Shown piece after piece: positions 8,701 through 16,912 of a stretch of DNA of 36,880 nt (positions are counted from its first letter, which is position 1; every line of letters starts with the position of its first letter). Under the pieces are notes generated by a model. That model did no database searches. It worked only from the letters and a program-made list of their open reading frames with translations, and had not been told where the DNA came from. The translations under genes were made by a program, and so were the position numbers. Origin of the DNA: Paludibacteraceae bacterium (GTDB lineage: Bacteria; Bacteroidota; Bacteroidia; Bacteroidales; Paludibacteraceae); the NCBI GenBank assembly GCA_017649925.1, contig JAGCFX010000036.1:1-36880 (forward strand). Direction: 5' to 3'.

Positions 8701-11700
8701 TCGTTCTCTGTCCGGGTGATTCGTTACGCCTCTTCTGGGGACGCGGTGATGACACTACTTGGTTCTACAAAGACACCACTTACGTGCAACATACTCCGAT
8801 GCCATCCACCTGGACTGACAAGCAGCATAACTACACGTACGCCAATGATGCTTACACATGTGATAGTATCACCAGATGGCACATCCGCGTACTACCGCTT
8901 TATCACAAAGACACCACGGCTCACCGTATGTTAGGCGACTCCATCTGGTGGGGCGGTGCTTGGCGATACCATACCGGAGACTATGACTCTATCGCTCCTT
9001 CTCCGGATACGAGTTCGTTGGGCGATACCTGTATGTATATCTATCCGCTGCACTTGATCATTGACACAACTTATTACTACCGCGACACTATTAACGTGTG
9101 TGCAACGTCGCAGCAACGCTTGACGCACAAATGGGATGACGGCTATGTGAGCGAATTCAATGTAGGACGCGACGATTCGATCTTCCACGTGGTAGATACA
9201 CTCCATACCTATATCGTTCACCGCGACAGCATCTATGACTTGTTCGTCAAGGCCCGCATCATTCGCGATACCGTACTCTTTGATACGATATGCGAGGGAA
9301 CGAGGTATCGCTTCAATGAGCGCCACGGCACAGTAGAGCGCTGGCTAGAATTGCCGGGTGTATATCACGATACCGTGACGGCTGTTAACGGTTGCGACTC
9401 TATTATCACACTCTATCTATACGTTCGTGACCGAGTGGTAACGACACCGAAAGAAGTGACCATCACCGATCGGCAGATACCGTACCTCTGGAAGCATGAA
9501 TGGAAGGAGAACAGCGTGGCCAAAGACTCAACAGATACGCTGCGCGCGACAGGCTTGTACACTTTCCGGATGCCGAGTATGCATGGTTGCGACAGTATCG
9601 ATAGTCTGTACTTGACCGTTCATCAGACACATGTCTTCTACGACACAATCAGTGTCTGTGCACTTGCGAAGGCGACTTTGAAACATAACTGGGCGACCGG
9701 ATATCAACAGACCTTCACTGCACCGGATGCCGATGCGGATGTACATTACTATGACACATTACAGACGCGCGTCAAACTGGATAGTATATACGATTTGTAT
9801 GTGCATTATCACGAGATCACAGTCAACTACGTAGATTCCAATATCTGCGGCGGTGACTCTATTCGCTTCGGTCTGACACGCGCCAACACACCGCGCTTCC
9901 TCTCAAAGTCCGGCACCTATCAAGATACGTTGACACGCGTACTTAACGGTTGTGACTCGATCATTATTATGCGTCTCAATGTCTTCCCGAACTACCGCAA
10001 CCACGAGACAAAGCATATCTCGAACACTGAGGCTCCGTACACGTGGAAACACTTCCAAGGCGGCGCACTCGTGGGAGAAGAGATGCTCTATGCTTCGGGT
10101 GAATATGTTTACCACTTCACGGCCGCTACGGGTTGCGACTCTATCGACAGCCTCAGCCTGCGGATTCATCAGACCTATCTGTACCGCGATACGGTAACGA
10201 TCTGTGCAAGCGAGACACCGTATGAATGGGAAGGTATCAAAGATATCTACACCACAGACGAGTACGTTAAGAATCTGCAGACACACGATGGCTATGATAG
10301 TACACATGTGCGTTACATCATTGTTAATCCTGTACTGCGGACCTCTATTGTTGATACGCTTTGCGAGGGCGACTCGATACGCTTCGGCTTGAGCAAACTT
10401 AACCAACCGCGCTTCTTGAAGACTCAGGGTGTTTACAATGATACGCTGACCTCCAAACAGTTCAGTTGCGATAGTATCGTTACCTTAACGCTCAATGTCT
10501 TCCCGAAGTATCATCGTCATCAAGTGGTGGACATCGCCGACATCGATACGCCTTATGTTTGGGAGCACTGGCAAGCAGGCAGAATGATTGATACCGAAGA
10601 GTTGTACGCGGAAGGAGAATATGCATATACATTTACCACTCCGACGGGTTGTGACTCTATCGACAGCCTCAGCCTCCGTATCCATCATACGTATCTATAC
10701 CGCGATACGGTAACTATCTGTTCGAGCGAGACGCCGTATGAATGGCAAGGTATCAAAGATATCTATACCACCAATACGTATGTCAAGCGCCTGCAGACAC
10801 ACGACGGTTACGATAGCATTTATGTCCGTCACGTCATCGTTAATCCGGTGAAGAATACCACTATCCGTGATAGTATCTGCGAGAGTGACCGCAACTACTA
10901 CACCTTCGCCGGCAAAGACCTGAAGGTGGGCGGTACATACCGCGATACGTTGACAGCGGCTAACGGTTGCGACTCTATCGTAACGTTGATCTTGACGGTC
11001 AACAAGCCGTACTACCACTATCGAGAAGAGCATATTATTGAGGGTAACAGTTTCACCTACAACGGCGAAATCATTTCCAAAGATACCATCATCACGCGTA
11101 AGGGTCAGACGCCTTCCGGTTGCGACAGTACTACGATACTGAAAGTCATCATGCACCCGGCTGTAGATACTACCGTTACGATTTGTAACTACGAGTTGCC
11201 GTATCGTTGGGTCAATAAGTGGAACGGACAAGTGACACCGCTCTACGCTGCCGGTATCTATCGTAATGATTCTACGTTCGTAAATGGTGTACGTATGTAC
11301 TACGGCTTGAGACTGATTGTTAACCTACCGAAAGATACAACTATCAGTCGCACAATTTGTAGCGACGGCTACTATCAGTTCAAGGGACAGAACCTGAATA
11401 TACAAGGCGAGTACCGCGATACCCTCGTTGCTGCTAACGGCTGCGACAGTATCGTAAAACTGCACCTCAATGTTATTCCTGTTTCCTTCCAGCGCGAAGA
11501 AAAGACGATCTTTGAAGGTGATTCTACCCTCTTCTACGGCGTTTACTACAAGACCGCAGGTACATACACGCATAGAGAGAATAATGGAAACCAGTGCTAC
11601 AACACGCACGAACTGATCTTGTCCGTGCTGCAAGAAGTGCATAGTGACACCACGGCTGTCGTTTGCGAGAATGAGTTGCCGTATATCTGGCACGGCGTTC

Positions 11701-14165
11701 CGTACAATGCTGCCGGTCCGGGAACATACGACTACGACCTGCGTACTACATGGACAGACTCGGCGCATGTGGTGAAGACATTGCACTTGGTTGTTAATCC
11801 GGTGAAACGCACTGAACGTGTTGTAGATCTGTGTAAAGGCAACACCTTCGTTTACAAAGGCAAGGAATACAGCGAGAACGGTAGCTTTGCTGATACTATT
11901 CCTTCGACTGTTGGTTGTGACTCGATTATCAGATATATCATCCGCGTACATCCTACCTTCAACAGGTTCGATACGGTGCATATATCCGATAAGCAGACCT
12001 ATGATTTCAACGGTCGTATATTGAAACGAGGCGGTGACTACGTCTTCTCGGATACGACAAGATACGGATGTGACAGTATCCATCACCTCAACCTGGTGGT
12101 ACATCCGTCGTACTTCTTCTTCGATTCGATAGATATCTGTCAACCGGAACAAATCGATTGGCATGGTCAAACGATATCTGAGACCGGTCTGTATACGGAT
12201 AGTCTGCTGACTGTTCGCTACGGATTTGATAGTGTATATCATTTGAAGGTGAATGTTCATCCGACCTATTTCATCAAAGAGAAACATGAAATAGTGCCCG
12301 GTTACTACACCAAGATTCACGGTATTGATATCTCCGTTCCGGGTGTTTACTATGACACTTTGACTTCTATCCATGGTTGTGACTCTATTTTCCAGATTGT
12401 TGTCAACTCCAAGCGTGTGATCGAGGTACGGAAGAAAGCGGATATCTGTCGTGGCGACTATCTGGACTTCTACGGAGAACGCTTGACCTTTGCCGGAACG
12501 TATAGTCATACGACCGAGCACGGAGATAGTATCATCTACCTCGAGTTGACCGTTCGCCCGGCATCTATCACGATCGCTCCGACGGCTTACGTATCGGCAG
12601 ACGAGTTGCCGTACTTCCGTGACGGACGTATGTACACGAAGGGTGATACCGTTTATTCGGATACGTTGAGGAATCAGTACTTCTGCGACTCTATCGTTCG
12701 CTTCTCGATTGTGATTGCGAAACATCTGTCGCCGTGGTATCCGATGCCGCTTTGTCCGGGTTCGGAGATTAAGATTGATGGCACTACGATCACGCAAGCC
12801 GGTCTCTATACATTCCCGCGTCGTTCAAAGATCAGCGGTGCAATGGATAGTCTCTACCGCGTTGAAGTTTACGATGCCCCGGCTTATGACCTACCGACCG
12901 AACGTATTATCATTTGTGACGGAGACACCGCGACCTTCGCCGGCAGATCGATCACACGCGGCGGACATTATGACTTCACGCTCAAGACAACAGAAGGTTG
13001 TGATAGTATTCTCCACCTTGACTTAGTTGTTAACCCGTCGTATCACTTCTATGAGAACGCGACGATTGCAGACTATGAGTCGTACGATTGGAACGGGCGC
13101 ACGTATACGCAGACCGGTGTTTATGACCGTACGTGGCCGACAGTACTGGATTGCGATAGTACTTATACTCTCCGCCTGACAGTCGTCGAGACGCAACGCC
13201 CGGCGACCGAAGAAGTAATCATCTGCGTTGGACAGGCTTACACCTGGCGTGGTAAGGTTTATGACGTAGAGGGCTACTACACGGATACTGTTCGCCAGTT
13301 AGAGGCAAATATCTCGGCGATCTACTCGTTGCAGTTATCGATTGCTCATCCAACCACTATCACTTCCGCTCGTACGAGTGAGGTTTGTGCAGACGGTGAC
13401 GGCTTTGACATTGTATTCGAGTACGCAGGACAACGACCGACGCAATACAGCATCTACTTCGATGCATTGGCTAAACGGGAAGGATTCACGGATGTTATCA
13501 ATGAGACCTTCAAAGAAGATATGACTGTTCACGTTGACCTGCCGCAATTCTCCAGCGTCGTTTATCAAGACCATGCATATTATGTTCGTCCTGACTATTA
13601 CACAATGCGACTTGTACTTGACAACGGTGTTTGCGGTTTGAGTCGTTCCGATAGTATCCGACTGCTCGTGAAGTACCCGAGTTGGGTAATTGAGCAGAAT
13701 TGGGGTGATGTAGTAGCACCGCTGAAGGCTGAATACAACGGCGGCTATGAGTTCGCACAGACGGAATGGTTTGTGAATGGCGTACAGCAACAAAATGCAG
13801 GCGCAGGCTACCTGTACAGCAAAGAGTTGCACGCCGGAGATCAAGTCGTAATGAGGGCAATGCGTGTAGGAGAGAACTACTTTATCCCGAGTTGTCCGCT
13901 GACGATTGTTGAACCGGCACAGGATGTTTACGAGAATCCTATCATCGTCTATCCGACGCAAGCGCCGAGACAAGCACCGATAGTGACCATCGAGGCACAG
14001 CATCAAGGTGAATATGAGATTTATTCTTCTACAGGCACGCTCATCTCTACCGGAAAGATGGAAGAGGGCACAACGCAAGTAACGCTGCCGTCTGTCAGTG
14101 GAATATACTTCATCAGAGCTCACCAAGGCAAAGAAGCATCGAGCCACAAAGTGCTGCTCTACTAA
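2781..14165 (+). CDS. Giant secreted repeat protein with T9SS type A sorting domain (3794 aa)
   Basis: A signal peptide (about 1-24, ending NAYAA) is followed by about 64 degenerate units of roughly 45-65 residues spanning residues 25 to about 3520. The unit pattern is IC.GD...W.G..Y...G.Y.DT.....GCDSI..L.L.V, which suggests small beta-sandwich domains. Residues of about 3520-3715 are non-repeated, and the last 80 residues form a Por secretion-tail (type A) domain with IVYPTQAP, YEIYSSTGTLIS and SGIYFIRAHQG. The protein is therefore probably exported by T9SS and attached to, or released from, the cell surface, where a filament or adhesin role is plausible but unproven. Cysteines are distributed by a strict rule between neighbouring units. 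DNA-level higher-order repeats of 1.27 kb and 516 nt point to growth by recombination. It is the second gene of a two-gene unit with the barrel protein and ends at a strong terminator. Confidence 0.9.
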   Translation: MRKYVYTILSCAVLLCAAVVNAYAANGIISTRHYNLCPGDTISLDGVNKVFQDTIIRDTIKVASPTQDSIYVYVINFGVAYNMTESREIEAGQTFVWRGRTIRKPGTYVRTYKSQDGCDSIYTLTVTERVSTEAFYSVFDTTICHGESFTWEGTTYTESDTVYRIKPNAKDGRDSIYVLHLTVAPIWRKTERIEVDEFPFSHRGKTFDAPGTQTVTYISSQGCDSIYTIIVNLRHIVDEQSALICAGDFYDWQGEKYTDAATYTVVDGDVTHILHLTVKNVATTYLNETVCDGGYYSLGGKQYNTSGVYRDTFKVSGCDSIVVLSLNVVKPDTTVYVHTMQAGETYTWEGTNYTTTGTYDKVSIDANGCDHVKRLILTTQHVDTIEHTATICPGDSLEWNGIVGYATRDYTRFVDLPNGDKRLYILHLTAKKLVVIPKQLTFCPGTTVSFNGKTYDTPGMYEDIYTCDTIYQVNVTRKPAEVHVTTATFDGKSTYTWNFEHNGTPESIPFTDAGIYEEQYPNADGCNDTYRLILTVDSAEYHFTENKTICEHEEFEWHGQTIRGSEHAGTTYDYTDSYVTKAGKDSIYTLHLTVNETTYGYERVEFFGFPTSYHSITMPEAGTYYDTVPNAKGCDSIITIVAVRRVIKDIEEKSICAGSYYEWRGQRYTIAGEYNETEKTKNGRYDSIYHCLKLSVVPAIIGGSKDTTICRGNYIIFGGQQLSERGVYYDTLVASNGCDSIISLRLNIADVHLETQVFQRDEGESFTWDVTGKTYTAPFTKDTVLQNGLGCDSIVRLILTANHVDTVDTAATICSGEALYWHGTNYYTQGQYTNVETQTNGDKIVFRLNLTVEGQMKEIVQKYFAICPGASVTFNGKTYSEAGTFDEPYNCDTIYRVTIAQNPANNYITQAIFNGTDAYTWQLKVDGVNKDSVVTEAGTYSHYEYNDQTGCSDLYRLILTVDSSSYHFDQTADICEDGSYTWSVNGATYHDLAAGTYDYYKELKTVSGKDSIYHLTLTVHPIVRTTEMVDFVSFPVYYRGYQFSQGEAHEFVFTNQYGCDSIITVIANKRDLIDEEQATICSGDYYDWRDHRYTTQGTYQEIEKTKDGLHDSIYHRLILTVNDFPTTYITRTICRGGSVTFGGATYSEAGVYPHTYLRDGCDSTVVLTLNVIDADTTILIPHLVDGTTEYVWPVNGKTYAVPGVYDTVLTNQYQCDSIVRLALYTDYVDTIDTTATICPGEVLYWHGLTGRETKTYERIETQGATKILYRLHLTVLEAHELPINLNVCAGETVSFNGKTYSEAGTYFDRYSCDTTYRITVVKHPTQVHVTNATWDGQGAYTWIYTHDGQEETESINAAGTYNRYWDNAQGCKETYRLILTLDNTTYHFVETMTVCEGDAYSWRGKDNLSRQAVGQTTSYYDRYKTAAGQDSIYELKLTVLAASRSSRSVTFCEQIEWKGVTYTSSQAVYDTLRNAEGCDSIVTLYLDKMPSYYFHDTATITQGEILLWHGLSINTEGLFRDPHTTVNGCDSTYEIGVGMIAATPHSNTYTIVKEICDGDVFEWRGNNYTTSGTYIDSIPEVIDPDPTIAHPDSIFVLKLTVWPESKDTVMQHLYTCGADAVIRYNGQEYTKNDTIITTFPTIHGCDSIVKVFLHFNTALFISDTVEISDSELPYTWTYRLGGAQRDTVITASGTYTHISPAEGGCVNKEQLLLIAYPTYLYEEEVIACSADLPYHWQNGPAEHVNDDLQHAIGETKQYEYHYSSVNHMDSIYRLHLTILKSPDTTVYVHGCQNKGALWRDQLYMSDTTFVDRVPVTPYDPLMPCDSIVTVNIIIDTIYRIRIDTVMCEYQLPLVIGRVNPDTIWDERDFRHDSDVTICGCDSIIEGNLKIIPKLTHNDSTFICEDEIKKNPVVLGDLVSPAFLGKDGGKWDNKWQGKWTGVKYTSDTIVWDCNHEYFHHIIVRPSQKMVKDTNFVLCPGDSLRLFWGRGDDTTWFYKDTTYVQHTPMPSTWTDKQHNYTYANDAYTCDSITRWHIRVLPLYHKDTTAHRMLGDSIWWGGAWRYHTGDYDSIAPSPDTSSLGDTCMYIYPLHLIIDTTYYYRDTINVCATSQQRLTHKWDDGYVSEFNVGRDDSIFHVVDTLHTYIVHRDSIYDLFVKARIIRDTVLFDTICEGTRYRFNERHGTVERWLELPGVYHDTVTAVNGCDSIITLYLYVRDRVVTTPKEVTITDRQIPYLWKHEWKENSVAKDSTDTLRATGLYTFRMPSMHGCDSIDSLYLTVHQTHVFYDTISVCALAKATLKHNWATGYQQTFTAPDADADVHYYDTLQTRVKLDSIYDLYVHYHEITVNYVDSNICGGDSIRFGLTRANTPRFLSKSGTYQDTLTRVLNGCDSIIIMRLNVFPNYRNHETKHISNTEAPYTWKHFQGGALVGEEMLYASGEYVYHFTAATGCDSIDSLSLRIHQTYLYRDTVTICASETPYEWEGIKDIYTTDEYVKNLQTHDGYDSTHVRYIIVNPVLRTSIVDTLCEGDSIRFGLSKLNQPRFLKTQGVYNDTLTSKQFSCDSIVTLTLNVFPKYHRHQVVDIADIDTPYVWEHWQAGRMIDTEELYAEGEYAYTFTTPTGCDSIDSLSLRIHHTYLYRDTVTICSSETPYEWQGIKDIYTTNTYVKRLQTHDGYDSIYVRHVIVNPVKNTTIRDSICESDRNYYTFAGKDLKVGGTYRDTLTAANGCDSIVTLILTVNKPYYHYREEHIIEGNSFTYNGEIISKDTIITRKGQTPSGCDSTTILKVIMHPAVDTTVTICNYELPYRWVNKWNGQVTPLYAAGIYRNDSTFVNGVRMYYGLRLIVNLPKDTTISRTICSDGYYQFKGQNLNIQGEYRDTLVAANGCDSIVKLHLNVIPVSFQREEKTIFEGDSTLFYGVYYKTAGTYTHRENNGNQCYNTHELILSVLQEVHSDTTAVVCENELPYIWHGVPYNAAGPGTYDYDLRTTWTDSAHVVKTLHLVVNPVKRTERVVDLCKGNTFVYKGKEYSENGSFADTIPSTVGCDSIIRYIIRVHPTFNRFDTVHISDKQTYDFNGRILKRGGDYVFSDTTRYGCDSIHHLNLVVHPSYFFFDSIDICQPEQIDWHGQTISETGLYTDSLLTVRYGFDSVYHLKVNVHPTYFIKEKHEIVPGYYTKIHGIDISVPGVYYDTLTSIHGCDSIFQIVVNSKRVIEVRKKADICRGDYLDFYGERLTFAGTYSHTTEHGDSIIYLELTVRPASITIAPTAYVSADELPYFRDGRMYTKGDTVYSDTLRNQYFCDSIVRFSIVIAKHLSPWYPMPLCPGSEIKIDGTTITQAGLYTFPRRSKISGAMDSLYRVEVYDAPAYDLPTERIIICDGDTATFAGRSITRGGHYDFTLKTTEGCDSILHLDLVVNPSYHFYENATIADYESYDWNGRTYTQTGVYDRTWPTVLDCDSTYTLRLTVVETQRPATEEVIICVGQAYTWRGKVYDVEGYYTDTVRQLEANISAIYSLQLSIAHPTTITSARTSEVCADGDGFDIVFEYAGQRPTQYSIYFDALAKREGFTDVINETFKEDMTVHVDLPQFSSVVYQDHAYYVRPDYYTMRLVLDNGVCGLSRSDSIRLLVKYPSWVIEQNWGDVVAPLKAEYNGGYEFAQTEWFVNGVQQQNAGAGYLYSKELHAGDQVVMRAMRVGENYFIPSCPLTIVEPAQDVYENPIIVYPTQAPRQAPIVTIEAQHQGEYEIYSSTGTLISTGKMEEGTTQVTLPSVSGIYFIRAHQGKEASSHKVLLY
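3772..7245 (+). repeat. Higher-order repeat inside the giant gene: three blocks of about 1.27 kb
   Basis: Three consecutive blocks (about 3772-5030, 5031-6299 and 6300-7245) carry homologous units in the same order. An anchor, the codons for ATIC in 'HVDT..ATIC.G', recurs at 3945, 5211 and 6483, giving spacings of 1266 and 1272 nt (422 and 424 residues). The first two blocks contain eight units each. The third contains six and lacks the equivalents of the sixth and seventh units. Confidence 0.75.
9271..12000 (+). repeat. Higher-order repeat inside the giant gene: triads of about 516 nt
   Basis: Sets of three units (both cysteines, trailing only, leading only) repeat from about 9271, with starts near 9823, 10339, 10853, 11335 and 11800. 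The closest pair is 10131-10256 against 10647-10772: 13 differences in 126 bp at an exact 516-nt offset, with no gaps. The other triads are more diverged and recognisable mainly as protein. Confidence 0.7.
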
Positions 14166-14171
14166 AAACAG

Positions 14172-14201
14172 TAAGCCCCGCGATTGATTTCGCGGGGCTT
14201 A
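14172..14201 (+). terminator. Strong hairpin terminator after the giant gene
   Basis: An 11-bp perfect stem (TAAGCCCCGCG 14172-14182 with CGCGGGGCTTA 14191-14201) and an 8-nt loop begin 7 bp after the giant gene's stop. There is no long T-run on the plus strand. It also lies downstream of nrdG on the minus strand and could serve both. Confidence 0.75.
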
Positions 14202-14250
14202 TCGTATCGAGTGCGTGTCGAGAGCGCATCGAGGAAAAGTCGAGATCTAC

Positions 14251-14703
14251 TTACAATGTTTTCTTCCAGAAAACGGAAGTGATATCTTCCCAATTTCCCC
14301 CTACCCGTTTGTAAAGTCGTTGGTTAGTTTTCTCACTTTTAAGTCCACCGAGAGATTCAACATACGGACCCAGTTTGACGTAATCAAATGCACGTTCGTT
14401 GGCCGGCATATTCATGCGACCGCTATACCAAGCCGTACGAAGCGGACGAACGAACTCTGCCCACTGCGCCACCTCTTCCGGAGCCGCATCACCGCCCATA
14501 AAAGCTACGCAAGTAATGAGTCCTTTGTAGCGTCCTGTCAAATCGGTCAACAACTCTTCGTTCAGTTCTTCGCCAATATCTTCCGCCAAATGCGGACTAT
14601 GGCAACCCGGACAATGACAAGGACAGTTGGAGAGATTAAGGGCGAGTGTCACCTCGCCCGGAATCTCTTGAAAGACTATGTCAAATGAAGCTACTTTCAG
14701 CAT
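14251..14703 (-). CDS. nrdG: Anaerobic ribonucleotide reductase activating protein (radical SAM)
   Basis: This 150-residue protein is the radical-SAM activase that generates the glycyl radical on NrdD. The C-x3-C-x2-C cluster motif is Cys27, Cys31 and Cys34 in NCPCHCPGCHSP, coordinating a [4Fe-4S] cluster and S-adenosylmethionine. The start ATG (14701-14703) overlaps the nrdD stop by 7 nt (ATGCTGA), so translation is coupled. The length is typical of NrdG (about 150-175 residues). Located directly downstream of nrdD on the nrdD promoter; the pairing leaves little doubt about function. Confidence 0.95.
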   Translation of the reverse strand: MLKVASFDIVFQEIPGEVTLALNLSNCPCHCPGCHSPHLAEDIGEELNEELLTDLTGRYKGLITCVAFMGGDAAPEEVAQWAEFVRPLRTAWYSGRMNMPANERAFDYVKLGPYVESLGGLKSEKTNQRLYKRVGGNWEDITSVFWKKTL

Positions 14704-16796
14704 TTAGGAGCTTTCTCTTTCTCTGCGTAATAACGCTTAGCCGCTTCTTTCTGACGTGCCTCCGAGAAGTTGCTGACACGTTTCATATAACCGATCACAC
14801 GCGTCAGGTAGTCCACGTTCTTTGAGTGGCAATGAGGACACTCTTTCAAGTAACGTTTGTCAATGTGACCGCAGTCGTTGCAGACAGTGTTCGGAATATT
14901 GAAGGTGAAGTAGTTACAGCCCTCAATAGCCGCTACGCGCAACAACTGACGATACTGCTCTTGGCTCAAGTGCTCCTCAAGATTGCAGTGCAAAGCACTA
15001 CCACCAGTGAGGTGCTCAATATACTGACGTCCATGGAGACGGAAACGATCCAATACGTTCAGACTCGTATCCTCTACAATGTAGAAATAGCTGTTGTAGC
15101 AGTCGCGCGGAACAACATAGCCGTCTTCCTTATCCCACTTCGCGTGCTTAACGCCTACGTTCTCTGCAGGAATCATTTCGCAGTTGAACATCACATTCTT
15201 CGTGCGGTACTCTTTGTTCTTCTTCTCGATAATACCCAACACTTCCTGTACAAAATGCGCGTATTCTGGGCTGTCTTTAATCTCGATGCCAAGGAACTCA
15301 GCTGCCTCAACAAGTCCGTTCACACCGATGGTCAGGTACTGACGACCGATATTGATATAACCGGCATCGAAGAGCGGCAGCATACCTTTCTCCTGCAGGT
15401 TCTTCAGGTTCTCATTGTAAGCCAACTGAACTTTGTGCATCAGGTCAACAACATCCTCGATGTAAGCCTGATACGGGATATTGTTGCGTACTGCATATTG
15501 GATAGCGCGGTTGAGGTTGATAGTAAGCACGGATTTTGAACCCGTGGATACACCACCTGCGCCCAGCGTATAGCTGAAACCGTTGTCCGTGATCTCGTTA
15601 CGCAGACGGCAGCAGCTGGAGAGACTGTCGGCGTTGTCGCTCACGTACGTAAAGAACGAGTGACCTTTGGCATACATCTCTGCTGTGAAGTCGCCGTACT
15701 CCTTGTCCTTGATATCGCCGTTCTCAGCCAACAGAGCCATCGTCTCTACCGGGAAAGTGAGCACGCAACGCGTGCGCTCCTCGTTGAACCAGTTCATAAA
15801 ACGCTTCTGCAACCAGTTCAGACCGTCCCAGTGAGGTGCCTCTCCGTTCGGGAAGCGGAAATTCTCAAACAGGCTCTGGAAATAATAGCGATCATAGTAA
15901 CTGATATTCCAGAATACCGATTGGAAATTACGTGCACCGGAAGGCTGGTTGAGGCTGTAAACAACCTGTTGGAAGCAATCCGTGATTATCTTGTCGATAG
16001 TACGACGTTTGAGACTGAGGTCAACCACCTCATCGGCACGCTTGTAGTAATCCTCGCCGAACTCCTGCTCAATGAAATAATTCATATACATAAGGAACTC
16101 GGGCGTAGCGCACGCGCCTGAGAGCATGGACGACACCATGAACACCATGTTGATAAAGCCGCCGCAGAACGATTTGAGGTTATGAGGAGGCGTTGCATTA
16201 CCACCGATACTCTTCGTACCGCCGATGAGCCATGGGTACATGGTGATAGAAGCACAATAGTTGGCGAGGTTGGTTTCATCGTTCTTGTAGATGAAGTGCT
16301 GGTTGAGCAAGTTCATGTAGCGGTCGCTCAACTCTTTACCAAACATCTCCTTGATTCGCTCGGTCAACAGACGACGGTTCAAACGGATGAAACCTTGCTT
16401 AGGCAACTCACCGATCAGCGTTGCGATGTTCTTGTGCTCCACATTTGCGTTCGCGTCGAACTTACTACCCTCTGCCGCATTGCTCGCCTGCACATAATTC
16501 ATCATAAAGTCCAAACGACGCTGAGTGTCGCGATCCTCTGTATGCTGATGACGATAAAGCATGTATGCTTTGGCTACCTGATAGTACCCCTCCGCCATAA
16601 GCGCAACCTCCACCTGGTTCTGAATCTCCTCTACGGTCGTCTCATTATTAACTCGCAAATGCGACAGGATGTTCGTCAGGGTCTCCTCGGTCGCAAATGC
16701 ACCTACTGCTAAGAATGCCTTTGAGATGGCATTTTTGATTTTGTCAATGGTAAAAAGCTCTTTTTTACCATCACGTTTGATAATGTATGTTTCCAT
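14697..16796 (-). CDS. nrdD: Anaerobic (class III) ribonucleoside-triphosphate reductase
   Basis: The protein reduces ribonucleoside triphosphates to deoxyribonucleotides using a glycyl radical, and works only without oxygen. I place the start at the ATG at 16794-16796 (METYIIKRDG), giving 699 residues; the frame is open further upstream, but that stretch contains the promoter. An N-terminal ATP-cone (about 1-95, KRDGKKELFTIDKI) is followed by the ten-stranded barrel. Near the C-terminus are a zinc site (CNDCGH...CPHCHS) and the radical loop RVIGYM, with Gly668 as radical carrier. The protein ends ...APKC, and its TGA overlaps the nrdG start. No aerobic reductase lies in this window. Confidence 0.95.
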   Translation of the reverse strand: METYIIKRDGKKELFTIDKIKNAISKAFLAVGAFATEETLTNILSHLRVNNETTVEEIQNQVEVALMAEGYYQVAKAYMLYRHQHTEDRDTQRRLDFMMNYVQASNAAEGSKFDANANVEHKNIATLIGELPKQGFIRLNRRLLTERIKEMFGKELSDRYMNLLNQHFIYKNDETNLANYCASITMYPWLIGGTKSIGGNATPPHNLKSFCGGFINMVFMVSSMLSGACATPEFLMYMNYFIEQEFGEDYYKRADEVVDLSLKRRTIDKIITDCFQQVVYSLNQPSGARNFQSVFWNISYYDRYYFQSLFENFRFPNGEAPHWDGLNWLQKRFMNWFNEERTRCVLTFPVETMALLAENGDIKDKEYGDFTAEMYAKGHSFFTYVSDNADSLSSCCRLRNEITDNGFSYTLGAGGVSTGSKSVLTINLNRAIQYAVRNNIPYQAYIEDVVDLMHKVQLAYNENLKNLQEKGMLPLFDAGYINIGRQYLTIGVNGLVEAAEFLGIEIKDSPEYAHFVQEVLGIIEKKNKEYRTKNVMFNCEMIPAENVGVKHAKWDKEDGYVVPRDCYNSYFYIVEDTSLNVLDRFRLHGRQYIEHLTGGSALHCNLEEHLSQEQYRQLLRVAAIEGCNYFTFNIPNTVCNDCGHIDKRYLKECPHCHSKNVDYLTRVIGYMKRVSNFSEARQKEAAKRYYAEKEKAPKC

Positions 16797-16832
16797 AATA
16801 TAGTGTTTGAATTTTTCGAGCGAAATCGAGTG

Positions 16833-16864
16833 CAAAGGTACTGCTTTTTTTCGAATTGTGCAAA
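16833..16864 (-). promoter_or_regulatory. Promoter of nrdD-nrdG
   Basis: On the minus strand TTTG (16861-16864), a 20-bp spacer and TACCTTTG (16833-16840) match the consensus. The spacer next to the -7 box is the same as at the tRNA-His and 19214-19245 promoters. The 5' leader is about 30 nt. Confidence 0.8.
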
Positions 16865-16912
16865 CTTTTGGACAAAAAAAGTTTTCAACAATCGTGCAAT
16901 GTTGTCCAAAAC

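Noticed and set aside
11325-12797. Long minus-strand frames (490 codons here; also 397 codons at 4860-6053 and 360 at 7311-8393) opposite the giant gene
   Set aside because: They mirror the repetitive GCDSI codons, are very rich in Arg, Val and Ile, and lack promoters or initiation signals.
2781-14165. The repeats as a CRISPR array or a phage tail fibre
   Set aside because: The repeats are coding and diverged, with no spacers of fixed length; the signal peptide and T9SS sorting domain argue for a bacterial surface protein, not a phage one.
16784-16804. ACACTATAT near the nrdD start as an NrdR box
   Set aside because: Only one half of the expected motif is present and it is not paired at the usual spacing, so chance is likely.
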